Source: Paracoccaceae bacterium
GTDB taxonomy: Bacteria > Pseudomonadota > Alphaproteobacteria > Rhodobacterales > Rhodobacteraceae
NCBI GenBank assembly: GCA_028284705.1
Contig: JANQRE010000014.1
Span: 62,001-126,000 of the forward strand
Direction: 5' to 3'
DNA length: 64,000 nucleotides
Each line of letters begins with the position of its first letter. The first letter of the stretch is position 1. The notes under the pieces were generated by a model. The model did no database searches, had not been told where the DNA came from, and saw only the letters and a program-made list of their open reading frames with translations. This document shows, in pieces, positions 43,880 through 51,937 of the stretch. A program made the position numbers and the translations under genes.

Positions 43880-44674
43880 CTAGGAACCTCCCGACATCGC
43901 AGCCGCCTGTGACACGGCCCATTGATCCTCAGGCGATGTGGATGCGGGCGGAATATACAGCGTCGATGCTGCATTCAGCGGTGCCTGCACCAGAGCTTCG
44001 AGGGGAATGCGATGGATGATCGGCTCACACCCCGGTTGGGTGGCAGCTTCATAGACCGACACCTCATGGCCCGGCGGATAGAACATCCGCAGTTTCGCAA
44101 CCAGCAGCGGCATCATCGGCGTGTCATATTGCCCGCCCTGATTGTACCCCTCGTTGCCCAGGATTCCGATCTGCCACAGAACCATTGAAGATGCAGGATC
44201 ACAGGGCCGTTTGTGAAACAGGAAGTCGGTCGCCTCGTAGGAACTGCACCCGGTCGTCGCGGGGTCCACACCGAGATCGGCGAACAAACAATCCTCCGCT
44301 GAAATTCCGGGCAGCATGACGGCCTCGAAACCTTCCGCCTTGGCCTGCGCCACCGCGATATGGGATGGATAAACGAACACACCGGGATGGCCATAGAACA
44401 CCCCACAGACGGTTTTTCCGTCGCGCACATGGCGCAGGATTTCTTCGACCATGCCGTCATATGTGTCGATGCGCCGTTTGCTTTCGGAGTAAAGCGTCTG
44501 AAGGCTGATGACTTCCTTGCCGAGTGAATGAATCATTTCCTCTGCCACAGGGTCGCCAACGACATAGAGCACGACATCGGCCCGTTTGATCCAGGCAATC
44601 GCCTCGACCGTCATCTGGCCCACGGTCCGCAAACCGGTGCCCACGACAACAAGTTGCCCTTTCTTATCGCTCAT
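43880..44674 (-). CDS. Borosin-type peptide alpha-N-methyltransferase (tetrapyrrole-methylase fold)
   Basis: A 264-residue SAM-dependent methyltransferase. It has the tetrapyrrole-methylase fold but matches the borosin branch (SonM/OphM-like) that methylates peptide backbone amides: 'VVGTGLRTVGQMT' (9-22), 'SKRRIDTYDGMVEEIL' (65-80, holding the Arg and Tyr that correspond to catalytic residues), 'YGHPGVF' (94-100), 'PGISAEDCLFADLGVDP' (122-138) and 'SSYEATDFLF'. No cobalamin or siroheme genes lie near. It is a stand-alone enzyme without a fused precursor tail, so the substrate must come in trans. Its ATG overlaps the stop of the PRMT gene (ATGA). Another small-molecule methylase of this fold is the alternative. 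Confidence 0.85.
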   Translation of the reverse strand: MSDKKGQLVVVGTGLRTVGQMTVEAIAWIKRADVVLYVVGDPVAEEMIHSLGKEVISLQTLYSESKRRIDTYDGMVEEILRHVRDGKTVCGVFYGHPGVFVYPSHIAVAQAKAEGFEAVMLPGISAEDCLFADLGVDPATTGCSSYEATDFLFHKRPCDPASSMVLWQIGILGNEGYNQGGQYDTPMMPLLVAKLRMFYPPGHEVSVYEAATQPGCEPIIHRIPLEALVQAPLNAASTLYIPPASTSPEDQWAVSQAAAMSGGS

Positions 44675-45837
44675 GACGTCGCCTCTCCGTAGGTGGCCGC
44701 ATGGATTGCTTCCGGTGAGCCGCTCATCAGCGCGTCCTTTTGGGCTTTCGACAGTCCCGCGGACTCCATCGTCTTTTCAGGGTTGGTCAGGTAGGAGACG
44801 TACAGCTCCGTATCGGCTGCGAGCTTGGCGAGGAATTTACCCAGCTCAGTCAGCCCCGGCGGACCGGTCTCATCACCCTCCGGTGCGGGCGTGTGCTGTG
44901 CGATCAACTCCCCACCCATCGTGTCTTGCGCTTGGCCTGGTTCGTCACCCACCGCAACCGACCACATCATCTGGAGGGGACCTGGGCCGACAGCTTGGGC
45001 CAAAACCTGAGCCTTGAATTTTTCGCCCTTCTTGACGTGCAAACGTTCGGGGCATGGCAGGATCAACTGACCCCAATGGGTTGGTGCGGCGTCCGGCGCA
45101 TTTGACAGCGTGACGCCCGGCGCCAGATCAGCCGTAAACCACGCGCCAAGTGCCGTGACATGGCACTCTTTGCCGATGGTGAAATCCAGTTCTGCCACAT
45201 AAGGTGCGCGTACCACGTCCGCGGTGTCATCCTTCGCATCGCTCACCCACAGCTCCTTCGCATTCGCGCCAAGATCGCCGGGGCGAATGACATAACGCGA
45301 CATCAGCAAGTCATTGACCATCTGCTCGCCAATGGGCGCCAGATTGAGGCCATAGGGCTTGCCATAGAAGAAACTCGTGTCGGTGCGCATGGAGGTAGTC
45401 ACGGGCGCCAGATGAGCCGTCACTTTTCGCGGAATAACTGTGCCGCCATCTTTGAGAAAGTGATCACGGGCCCAAAGCACGGCACCGTACATGTTCTCAT
45501 CGACACCGATTGTGCCCATCCATTCCGAGATGATGACGTCCACTTGTTCGTCCAGTTGCACAGCGCGAATGTCACCGTGCAAAGGAACGATGACATCGGA
45601 GAAGCCGTTCAGGGCTGCCAGATGTGCGCCGAGGGAACTGGTCTCGGACAGCTCCACCGCATAGACGCGCTTGGCCCCGGCTTGGGCTGCAAACATCGAC
45701 AGAATCCCGGTGCCGGAGCCGACATCCAGAACGACATCGCCTTCCTTGACGACCTTCATGATGGCTTTGCGAAACGCCTCTGTGCGGGGTTCATCCCGCA
45801 GCATGGTCTGATGGCTTGTAAGTTGTGCGTAATCCAC
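44671..45837 (-). CDS. Protein arginine methyltransferase with C-terminal borosin-precursor-like domain
   Basis: A 388-residue class I protein arginine methyltransferase. PRMT landmarks are all present: motif I 'VLDVGSGTG' (36-44), the double-E loop 'SEWMGTIGVDEN' (104-115), the beta-barrel, and the THW loop 'APTHWGQLILPCPE' (251-264). Residues 330-383 form an extra helical domain ('LGKFLAKLAADTELYVSYL', 'NPEKTMESAGLSKAQKDALM'). It resembles the docking domain of split-borosin precursors (SonA-like, LigA-like fold). The start is GTG at 45837, set by AAGGAGG 5 nt upstream; the TTG at 45861 lies before this site. It sits between the repeat-protein gene and the overlapping N-methyltransferase gene. 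True PRMTs are uncommon in bacteria. Confidence 0.88.
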   Translation of the reverse strand: MDYAQLTSHQTMLRDEPRTEAFRKAIMKVVKEGDVVLDVGSGTGILSMFAAQAGAKRVYAVELSETSSLGAHLAALNGFSDVIVPLHGDIRAVQLDEQVDVIISEWMGTIGVDENMYGAVLWARDHFLKDGGTVIPRKVTAHLAPVTTSMRTDTSFFYGKPYGLNLAPIGEQMVNDLLMSRYVIRPGDLGANAKELWVSDAKDDTADVVRAPYVAELDFTIGKECHVTALGAWFTADLAPGVTLSNAPDAAPTHWGQLILPCPERLHVKKGEKFKAQVLAQAVGPGPLQMMWSVAVGDEPGQAQDTMGGELIAQHTPAPEGDETGPPGLTELGKFLAKLAADTELYVSYLTNPEKTMESAGLSKAQKDALMSGSPEAIHAATYGEATS

Positions 45838-45862
45838 GACTTCCTCCTTATTGGCAGCCAAA

Positions 45863-45891
45863 GGAAGCCACCCGCTTCGGCGGGGGGCTCC
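45863..45891 (-). terminator. GC-rich hairpin between repeat-protein and PRMT genes
   Basis: On the transcribed (minus) strand a long GC-rich stem with a CGAA tetraloop forms between the repeat-protein stop and the PRMT ribosome binding site; a short U run follows. It should act as a leaky terminator or a 3' stabiliser so that the first gene is expressed more than the two enzymes. Confidence 0.55.
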
Positions 45892-45911
45892 GTTTTCTCA
45901 ATGTTGTTCAG

Positions 45912-46568
45912 TCAGAACCGAAAGATCGGTGGCCGGATCGGAAAGACCGGTCGGATCGGTGGCCGGACCACGAGGGTGGGCGGACGTACCGGGAAGACCA
46001 GAGGTGGCCGGATCGGCGGCCGAATGGCGAGGATCGGCGGACGGATCGGGAAGACCGGTCTGATCGGAGGTCTCACGACAAGCGTCGGTGGCCGGACCGG
46101 GAAGACCGGACGGATCGGAGGTCTTACAACGAGTGTCGGAGGTCTGACCGGGAAGATCGGCTGCCGGATCGGGAAGACTGGCTGGCGAATGGGAAAAACC
46201 GGTTGGCGGATCGGGAAGACCGGCTGCCTAACGGGGAAGAGGGTCAGAGCCTGCGGCCCATAATCCGCGCTGGCTCCGCTGTAATCAGCGCCATACTCGG
46301 ACCCGTCCGAGTAGCCCTGGTCATAGCCACCATAAGGGTCGTAGCCACCCTGTCCGTAATCGGCATAGGGATCGCCGGCGCCATAGGGATCGGCCGCGGC
46401 CATGCCATAGGGATCATAGGGGTCGTAGCCGCCGTAAGGATCCGCTGCCGCAGCGTCTCCATAGCCACCATAGCCGTAGGGGTCTTGATTGTAGGGGTCT
46501 TGGCTGTAGGGGTCGCTGCCGTCCCCATACATCCCATTATAGGGATCGTAGTCATAAGGATAAGTCAT
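45912..46568 (-). CDS. Two-part repeat protein, candidate methylation substrate
   Basis: A 218-residue low-complexity protein in two sharply different halves. Residues 1-108 are rich in Asp-Pro-Tyr-Gly, have 24 Tyr, and contain no Lys or Arg. Residues 109-218 consist of Pro/Val/Ile/Phe/Arg repeats such as 'QPVFPIR' and 'PPTLVVRPPIRPVF'. They hold 18 Arg and no Asp, Glu, Lys or Tyr. Arginines at 114, 121, 128, 135, 142 and 149 are spaced exactly seven residues apart. Codons vary at third positions (Arg as CGC, CGG, CGT, AGA and AGG) while residues stay constant, so this frame is under selection. ATG follows AGAGG by 6 nt. It is the first gene before the PRMT and N-methyltransferase genes and is their likely substrate (inference). 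Confidence 0.82.
   Translation of the reverse strand: MTYPYDYDPYNGMYGDGSDPYSQDPYNQDPYGYGGYGDAAAADPYGGYDPYDPYGMAAADPYGAGDPYADYGQGGYDPYGGYDQGYSDGSEYGADYSGASADYGPQALTLFPVRQPVFPIRQPVFPIRQPVFPIRQPIFPVRPPTLVVRPPIRPVFPVRPPTLVVRPPIRPVFPIRPPILAIRPPIRPPLVFPVRPPTLVVRPPIRPVFPIRPPIFRF
45915..46244 (-). repeat. Tandem Pro/Arg repeat tract
   Basis: The DNA of residues 109-218 of the repeat protein. Units of 21 bases (heptad type) at the start and longer composite units of about 51-57 bases later alternate through the tract. The repeat is visible on both strands, which creates long antisense reading frames. Confidence 0.8.
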
Positions 46569-46823
46569 CGTAAGCCTCTAAGTGCAAATGCATTCATACT
46601 AGCTTCACGCCACGCACTTGTTTTTAGGCTGGATCTCGCAATCAAATCTTATGCGAGCCTTTGAAATAAAATAAATAATACGCGCGGCGCTGTCGTAACG
46701 ATGACACTTCGAATTGCGCGAGTCAAATTCCTTGCGGGGATATCTGCTAAATCGGAAGGTGTCTGCCTTGAGAAAATTCACCCGTCGCAGGTTCGAACGC
46801 TTGCGATGGGTGGCTTTCACCTG
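46569..46823 (-). promoter_or_regulatory. AT-rich promoter region of the methyltransferase operon
   Basis: A 255-base region before the repeat-protein gene and after hypE. It is markedly AT-rich around 46660-46685. An inverted repeat, CTCGCA-11 nt-TGCGAG (46635-46657), lies within it and is an operator candidate. No gene is supported here; a 71-residue minus-strand frame has no ribosome binding site. Confidence 0.45.
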
Positions 46824-47870
46824 TCAGCAAATTCGCGGCAGTTGCTCACCCACCAGCATGTCGACCAGGCGCTGCCCTCCAAACAATGTGCGCATGATGA
46901 CACGACCCGCGGGACCCGCTTGGGCGGTGCCAATCGCGACGGCGTCTTTGCCCTCGGGCAGGGCGCGGATCGCATCCAGCGCTGCCTCCGCCTGCTCAGG
47001 CGGAACAAAGAAGACCAGCGTGCCTTCATTGGCCAGATAGAGCGGATCAAGCCCCAGTATCTCGCAGACGCCCTTCACTTCGCTGCGCAACGGGACCGAT
47101 GTCTCATCAATCTCGATGCTGACACCTGCCGCTTCCGCCATCTCGTTCAGCGCGGAGGCCAGTCCACCGCGGGTGGCGTCCCGCGCGGCGCGAATATCCG
47201 GCGCGGCAGCGATGGCGGTTTCCATCACAGCGTTCAGGCTTTGGCAGTCAGAGGTCAGGTCCGTTGAAAGCGCCATATCACCTCGGGCGGACATGATGGC
47301 GGCACCATGATCGCCCAACACTCCGTTGACGATCGCCACATCGCCGGGGCGGATGTTTTCGGCACGCAGATCGCGACCGGCGGGGATGACCCCGACGCCG
47401 GCGGTCGTGATGAAAACCTTATCCGCCGCTCCCTTGCCGACGACTTTCGTATCGCCCGTGACGATTTTCACGCCAGCTTTGTCTGCCTCCCGCTGCATGG
47501 AGGCAACGATACGGCGCAGAAGTGCGATCTCGCAGCCTTCCTCGATGATGAACGCTGCGGAGAGCCAGAGCGGTTTGGCACCCCCCACGGCCAGATCATT
47601 CACGGTGCCGCAGACAGCGATCTTGCCGATATCTCCGCCGGGAAATTCGACCGGCGAGACCACGAAACTGTCGGTGGTAAACGCCAGTTGCGCGCCAGCA
47701 TCCCTCAGCGCCTCATGGGTGAGCCGGGCCTGATCCTCAGCGCTCACCGGCTGAAAAACATCCGTGAAGACCTCCTCAATGAGGTCCCGCATGGCTTTGC
47801 CGCCACCACCATGGGCCAGCGTCACGCGTTCGCCGCGCAGACGCGAGGGTTTCGGAGCAACCATATTCAC
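46824..47870 (-). CDS. hypE: Hydrogenase maturation protein HypE
   Basis: A 348-residue HypE. It dehydrates the carbamoyl group placed by HypF on its C-terminal Cys to give the thiocyanate that becomes the CN ligands of the NiFe site. 'LAHGGGGKAMRDLIEEVF' near the start and the terminal 'PRIC' are the family marks. It starts at GTG within a 4-base overlap with hypD (GTGA); an ATG two codons later is possible. It is the last gene of the hydrogenase cluster. Confidence 0.96.
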   Translation of the reverse strand: MNMVAPKPSRLRGERVTLAHGGGGKAMRDLIEEVFTDVFQPVSAEDQARLTHEALRDAGAQLAFTTDSFVVSPVEFPGGDIGKIAVCGTVNDLAVGGAKPLWLSAAFIIEEGCEIALLRRIVASMQREADKAGVKIVTGDTKVVGKGAADKVFITTAGVGVIPAGRDLRAENIRPGDVAIVNGVLGDHGAAIMSARGDMALSTDLTSDCQSLNAVMETAIAAAPDIRAARDATRGGLASALNEMAEAAGVSIEIDETSVPLRSEVKGVCEILGLDPLYLANEGTLVFFVPPEQAEAALDAIRALPEGKDAVAIGTAQAGPAGRVIMRTLFGGQRLVDMLVGEQLPRIC

Positions 47871-49000
47871 GCCACATCCTCAGCGGCGCTGTATTGGAAA
47901 TAGGCCGCACAGGCGCCTTCCGAGCTGACCATCAAGGCGCCCAGCGGCATCTCCGGCGTACAGCCCTTGCCATATTGCGGGCATTCGAAGGGTTTGATGC
48001 GCCCGGTCATCACAGCTCCGCATTCGCACCCCTCAGGCTCTTGAATGGTGCGGTCACCAGCGCCATAGCCAACCCCGAATTTCGCTTCCGTGTCGAAGGC
48101 TTTGTAGCGATCGCGGATGCGCAGACCGCTGGAATCGATCTCTCCCAGACCGCGCCACTCGAAACTCGGGCGCGGGGCGTAGACATCGGCGATGGCCGCC
48201 AAAGACACCGGGTTTCCATGTTCCGGCACGATGCGAGCATATTGGTTTTCCACTTCCGCACGCCCGTCGCGGATTTGCTTAAGAACCATCAGGACCGATT
48301 GCAGAAGATCGAGCGGCTCAAACCCAGCAATGACGATGGGTTTGCCATAATCCCTTGCGATGAAATCGTAAGGGTGCGTGCCGATTACCATCGAGACATG
48401 GCCCGGTCCGACGAACCCGTCGAGGACCATATGCGGGTCGTCCAGCAGCACTTTGATCGGTGGGGGCACAGTGATGTGGTTGCAGAATACGCTGAAATTA
48501 CTCAGGTTTTCGCGATCTGCTTGCTGAATGGATAGCGCAGTGGAAGGCGTTGTGGTCTCAAATCCGAGACCGAAGAACACAACCTCTCGATCCGGATTGC
48601 GCCGCGCGATTTCAAGCGCATCGAGCGGAGAGTAGACCATGCGGATATCTGCACCATCCGCCTTGGCTTGCAGCAGCGACTTCTTTGATCCCGGAACGCG
48701 CATGGCGTCGCCAAAGGTCGTGAAGATCACTTCGGGGCGTTCGGCGATCTCGACACATTCATCGATCCGGCTCATCGGCAAGACGCAGACCGGGCAGCCG
48801 GGGCCGTGGATGAACTCAATGCCTGGCGGGGTTAGTTTATCGAGCCCATAGCGAAAGATCGCATGCGTGTGCCCGCCGCAGATTTCCATGATGTGCACGG
48901 GCTTCTCAGGCGTCGCGCCGATCTCGTTCACGACCTCCTCGATGGCCTTCAGAACTGATTTCGCGGCGACAGGATCGCGGAACTCTTCGACATATCTCAT
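47867..49000 (-). CDS. hypD: Hydrogenase maturation protein HypD
   Basis: A 377-residue HypD, an iron-sulfur scaffold that with HypC assembles the Fe(CN)2CO unit. It shows 'IMEICGGHTHAIFRYG', 'GPGCPVCVLP' and the cysteine-rich C-terminal part with 'EGCECGAVM'. It overlaps hypC (ATGA) and hypE (GTGA). Length is typical. Confidence 0.97.
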   Translation of the reverse strand: MRYVEEFRDPVAAKSVLKAIEEVVNEIGATPEKPVHIMEICGGHTHAIFRYGLDKLTPPGIEFIHGPGCPVCVLPMSRIDECVEIAERPEVIFTTFGDAMRVPGSKKSLLQAKADGADIRMVYSPLDALEIARRNPDREVVFFGLGFETTTPSTALSIQQADRENLSNFSVFCNHITVPPPIKVLLDDPHMVLDGFVGPGHVSMVIGTHPYDFIARDYGKPIVIAGFEPLDLLQSVLMVLKQIRDGRAEVENQYARIVPEHGNPVSLAAIADVYAPRPSFEWRGLGEIDSSGLRIRDRYKAFDTEAKFGVGYGAGDRTIQEPEGCECGAVMTGRIKPFECPQYGKGCTPEMPLGALMVSSEGACAAYFQYSAAEDVA

Positions 49001-49287
49001 TGCGTGCCCTCCAGCGCAGACCGGCCATCGGCCATCGCCTCCAAGGTCTCCTGCGCCTCGCCCAATCCGCGCAGGGCTTCGAGGGTTTTGGCGGCTTCCT
49101 CTTCATCGATCAGGCTCATGGCAAAGCCCACATGGATGAGTGCCCATTCGCCCACCAAACCCTCCAGCGGACCCGTTGCTACGCAGGCGACATTTACCTC
49201 ACGGCGCACGCCGGACACTTCGGCCATCGCCATGAGTTTTGCCTCATCGGTGATCTCGATGATCTGACCGGGAATTCCAAGACACAT
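48997..49287 (-). CDS. hypC: Hydrogenase maturation chaperone HypC
   Basis: A 96-residue HypC starting 'MCLGIPGQI'; Cys2 carries the iron unit between HypD and the large-subunit precursor. It lies 3 bases after the response regulator gene and overlaps hypD. Confidence 0.96.
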   Translation of the reverse strand: MCLGIPGQIIEITDEAKLMAMAEVSGVRREVNVACVATGPLEGLVGEWALIHVGFAMSLIDEEEAAKTLEALRGLGEAQETLEAMADGRSALEGTQ

Positions 49288-49290
49288 GGC

Positions 49291-50778
49291 TCAGTCCTCT
49301 TCGCTGTTGGCATTGGCCTTGCCCGGTTGGACAATGCCGTAACGGTCCAGTTTCGCCCGCAGCCCAACGCGCGAGAGACCGAGTTCGCTTGCAGCACGGC
49401 TCTTGTTCCATTTCAGACGGGTGAGGGTCTCGCGCAGCACGCGCATCTCGATCCCTTCAACCCGCTCCTTCAGGGTTCCTTCGCCGGTCAGCACGTCATT
49501 GGTGTGCGGGTCCTGTGCGACTGCGCAGGGGTCGGCTTGCAGGATGTGCCGCGAGATCAGCTCAGGACCAAGCAGCGGATCCTGGGAGACGATCAGCATC
49601 CGGGTCAATTCGTTCTCGAACTCGCGCAGATTGCCGGGCCAGTCATAATTGGCCAGAAACTCCACGGCGAGATCGGAAAGACCCTGCACCGGTTTGCCAT
49701 GGGCCGAGGCCAGATCGAACAGCATGTGTTGCGCCAGAATGGCAATATCTTCGGTCCGCGCGCGTAAAGGCGGCAGAGCTAGTTCGACAGATGCCAGCGC
49801 GTAATAGAGATCGTTGCGAAACTCGCCCTCCGCCACCATGGCGCTCAAGTCTGCGTGCGCTCCAGCCATCAAGCGCAGGTTGGTGGTCAAAATCTCATGG
49901 CCGCCCAGAGGTTGGAACGCTCCCTCACTGGCCACCCGCAAAAGGATCATCTGCATCTGCGGGCTGAGGCTTTCGACCCCGTTGAGAAACAGTGTGCCGC
50001 GATCCGCCTTCTGAAAGAGCCCCAGCTTGTTGCTGGGCACACCCGGAAGGGCTCCGCGTTTCGCACCAAGAAGCTCGATCTGCAACAACTCGTCGGACAT
50101 GCCGGCGCAGTTCAGTTCAAAGAAGGACTGGTTGGAGCGAAGCGAGCTGTAATGCATCGCACGCGCCATGGTTAGTTTGCCGGTGCCGGACTCGCCAGTA
50201 ATTAAAACCGGCACGTCGAAACTGGCATATTGGCGTGCGGTTTCCACCTGTGCGTTCATCGGTGAATGTGGAGAGCGCAGAACCTTCTCGAACCCCAACC
50301 CCTCGCGCAGGGCCTTGCGGCGGCTCTCCAGCTTGGTTTCCGCCGTGTTGCTGAGCACCCGCATTTCCAGCGACAGACGGTCGTGGTCGCGGGTAAGTTG
50401 AAACAGCTGCGCTGCGTTTTTCGCGGCCATCATCAGCTGATCGGGATGCCAGGGCTTGGTGACAAACTGATAGATACCCGCATCATTGATTGCGGCGATC
50501 ATGTCGTTAGTTTCGGTGTAGCCGGTGATGATGATGCGCACCGTTTCCGGCCAGCGTTCGCGCACCTCGGTGAGGAACTCGACACCTGTGCGCCCCGGCA
50601 TACGCTGATCGCAAAACACCACCTGCACAAAATTGTCCTGCATCAGCGCTTCGGCGGTGTCGGCGTCGGGCGCAGTGAGGCATTCGAATTCATCCTCCAG
50701 CGCCATGCGCATCGCAGCGAGGGAATGCTCCTCGTCATCGATCAGCAGGATCGTGGGCAGGGGGGCGGGCTTGCTCAT
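49291..50778 (-). CDS. hupR: HupR/HoxA-type response regulator
   Basis: A 495-residue NtrC-like regulator: a receiver ('ILLIDDEE', phospho-site in 'VFCDQRMPG'), an AAA+ domain with Walker A '[14 protein letters not shown]', and a Fis-type helix-turn-helix ('[19 protein letters not shown]'). The sigma-54 contact loop GAFTGA is absent ('GAKRGALPG'), and Walker B reads 'GTLFLNGVE' without the usual Asp-Glu. In Rhodobacter capsulatus HupR works with sigma-70 polymerase and responds to the HupT/HupUV H2-sensing chain; these losses fit that mode. The ATG overlaps the hypB stop. It probably controls hupSL. Confidence 0.93.
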   Translation of the reverse strand: MSKPAPLPTILLIDDEEHSLAAMRMALEDEFECLTAPDADTAEALMQDNFVQVVFCDQRMPGRTGVEFLTEVRERWPETVRIIITGYTETNDMIAAINDAGIYQFVTKPWHPDQLMMAAKNAAQLFQLTRDHDRLSLEMRVLSNTAETKLESRRKALREGLGFEKVLRSPHSPMNAQVETARQYASFDVPVLITGESGTGKLTMARAMHYSSLRSNQSFFELNCAGMSDELLQIELLGAKRGALPGVPSNKLGLFQKADRGTLFLNGVESLSPQMQMILLRVASEGAFQPLGGHEILTTNLRLMAGAHADLSAMVAEGEFRNDLYYALASVELALPPLRARTEDIAILAQHMLFDLASAHGKPVQGLSDLAVEFLANYDWPGNLREFENELTRMLIVSQDPLLGPELISRHILQADPCAVAQDPHTNDVLTGEGTLKERVEGIEMRVLRETLTRLKWNKSRAASELGLSRVGLRAKLDRYGIVQPGKANANSEED

Positions 50779-51596
50779 TCGGCTGCTTGCACCTCCTGCT
50801 TTTGCGCAAGGTTCTGTCGCAGCCATCGAACCCAGGCCTCCATGCCTTCACCGGTACGGGCCGAGACGCGCAGGATTTTGATGTTGGGATTTATCCGGCG
50901 CAGATTGGTCTCATAAAGCTCCATATCGACATCGCAATGCGGGGCCAGATCGACCTTGTTCAGGATCGCCAGACGGGATGCGGTGAACATGTCGGGATAT
51001 TTGAGTGGCTTGTCCTCACCCTCCGTCACAGAGAGGATCGCGACCTTGCAATCCTCACCGAGGTCAAAGGCCGCCGGGCAGACCAGATTGCCAACGTTTT
51101 CGATGAAGAGCAGAGCGCCTTGGGAAAGGTTCAAATGCTCCATTGCGTGGCCGACCATGTGACCATCGAGATGGCACCCTTTGCCGGTGTTCACCTGCAC
51201 CGCAGAGGCCCCCGTCGACCGGATGCGGTCCGCATCGTTTTCCGTCTGCTGATCGCCCTCGATCACTGCGAGCGGTTGATCCCCAAGCGCTTCAATGGTC
51301 TTACAGAGCAGGGTGGTTTTCCCCGAACCGGGCGAAGACACCAGATTGACGGCAAATGCGCCGAGATTGGCCAGGACCACGCGATTGGCGGCGGCATAGC
51401 GGTCGTTCTTTGACAGAATGTCGGTCTCGATTTCGATCAGACGTTCCTGTGACACCCCCGCGACCTCGACCCCCGCGGGTCCGTGCCCGAAATGCAATCC
51501 GTGGTGATGGTCATGGGGATGACCATGGTCATGCTCGTGATGGTGGTGTGAATGAGATTTCACCTCGCCATCCCCGCATCCGCAAACAGTACACAT
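50775..51596 (-). CDS. hypB: Hydrogenase nickel-insertion GTPase HypB
   Basis: A 273-residue HypB. The N-terminus has the Ni-binding 'CTVCGCG' motif and a histidine-rich stretch (about 17-40) that can store Ni. The GTPase domain has '[11 protein letters not shown]' and 'NKVDL'. The ATG is inside a TGATG overlap with hypA. It delivers Ni2+ with HypA to the large subunit. Confidence 0.97.
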   Translation of the reverse strand: MCTVCGCGDGEVKSHSHHHHEHDHGHPHDHHHGLHFGHGPAGVEVAGVSQERLIEIETDILSKNDRYAAANRVVLANLGAFAVNLVSSPGSGKTTLLCKTIEALGDQPLAVIEGDQQTENDADRIRSTGASAVQVNTGKGCHLDGHMVGHAMEHLNLSQGALLFIENVGNLVCPAAFDLGEDCKVAILSVTEGEDKPLKYPDMFTASRLAILNKVDLAPHCDVDMELYETNLRRINPNIKILRVSARTGEGMEAWVRWLRQNLAQKQEVQAAE

Positions 51597-51937
51597 CACG
51601 CCACCTCCAAGTCTTTGATCCGCATTTCGTCGCCTCCCACAGGCATCAGCTTGCCGCCGCCGCAATCGGGGCAGGGGTCAAGCCGGTCGTCAATCTCCAC
51701 TTCTTTCACGCAGTCGTAGCACATGGCCCGACCGGGAAGATCGAGCATCACCAGAGCCGCGCCTTCCGCGGGCGAGCCGCGCATCACGATGTCGAACGCA
51801 AAGCTGAGCGCATCTTTCTCGACACCGGCGAAGCGGCCAAGCTCAACGCGCACGGTCTTGATCTGATCGACATTGTGCTGACGGGCCTGATCGATGATCA
51901 CCTCACGCATTCCTTCGCAGAGCGACATTTCATGCAT
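51596..51937 (-). CDS. hypA: Hydrogenase nickel-incorporation protein HypA
   Basis: A 113-residue HypA: the N-terminal '[10 protein letters not shown]' (Ni site with His2) and a zinc site with two Cys pairs ('CYDC' and 'CPDC'). It works with HypB. The gene overlaps the end of hupK and the start of hypB. Confidence 0.97.
   Translation of the reverse strand: MHEMSLCEGMREVIIDQARQHNVDQIKTVRVELGRFAGVEKDALSFAFDIVMRGSPAEGAALVMLDLPGRAMCYDCVKEVEIDDRLDPCPDCGGGKLMPVGGDEMRIKDLEVA

Noticed and set aside
45915-46244. Tandem DNA repeats that could be taken for a CRISPR array
   Set aside because: Units are coding, contiguous and variable at third codon positions; there are no unique spacers of constant length and no cas genes.
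45160-46664. Long plus-strand frames opposite the PRMT and repeat-protein genes, with Gly/Arg-rich repeats that look like RGG motifs
   Set aside because: They are antisense to genes with good start sites and motifs, have no ribosome binding site, and run across unrelated genes. The repeats are the mirror of the Pro/Arg tract.
46780-46815. A GGTTCGAAC stretch resembling a tRNA T-loop
   Set aside because: The flanking stem does not give a 5-bp arm with a 7-nt loop, and no D-arm, anticodon arm or acceptor stem could be built around it.
46605-46820. A 71-residue minus-strand frame before the repeat-protein gene
   Set aside because: Basic, low-quality composition, no ribosome binding site, and it lies in the AT-rich promoter region.
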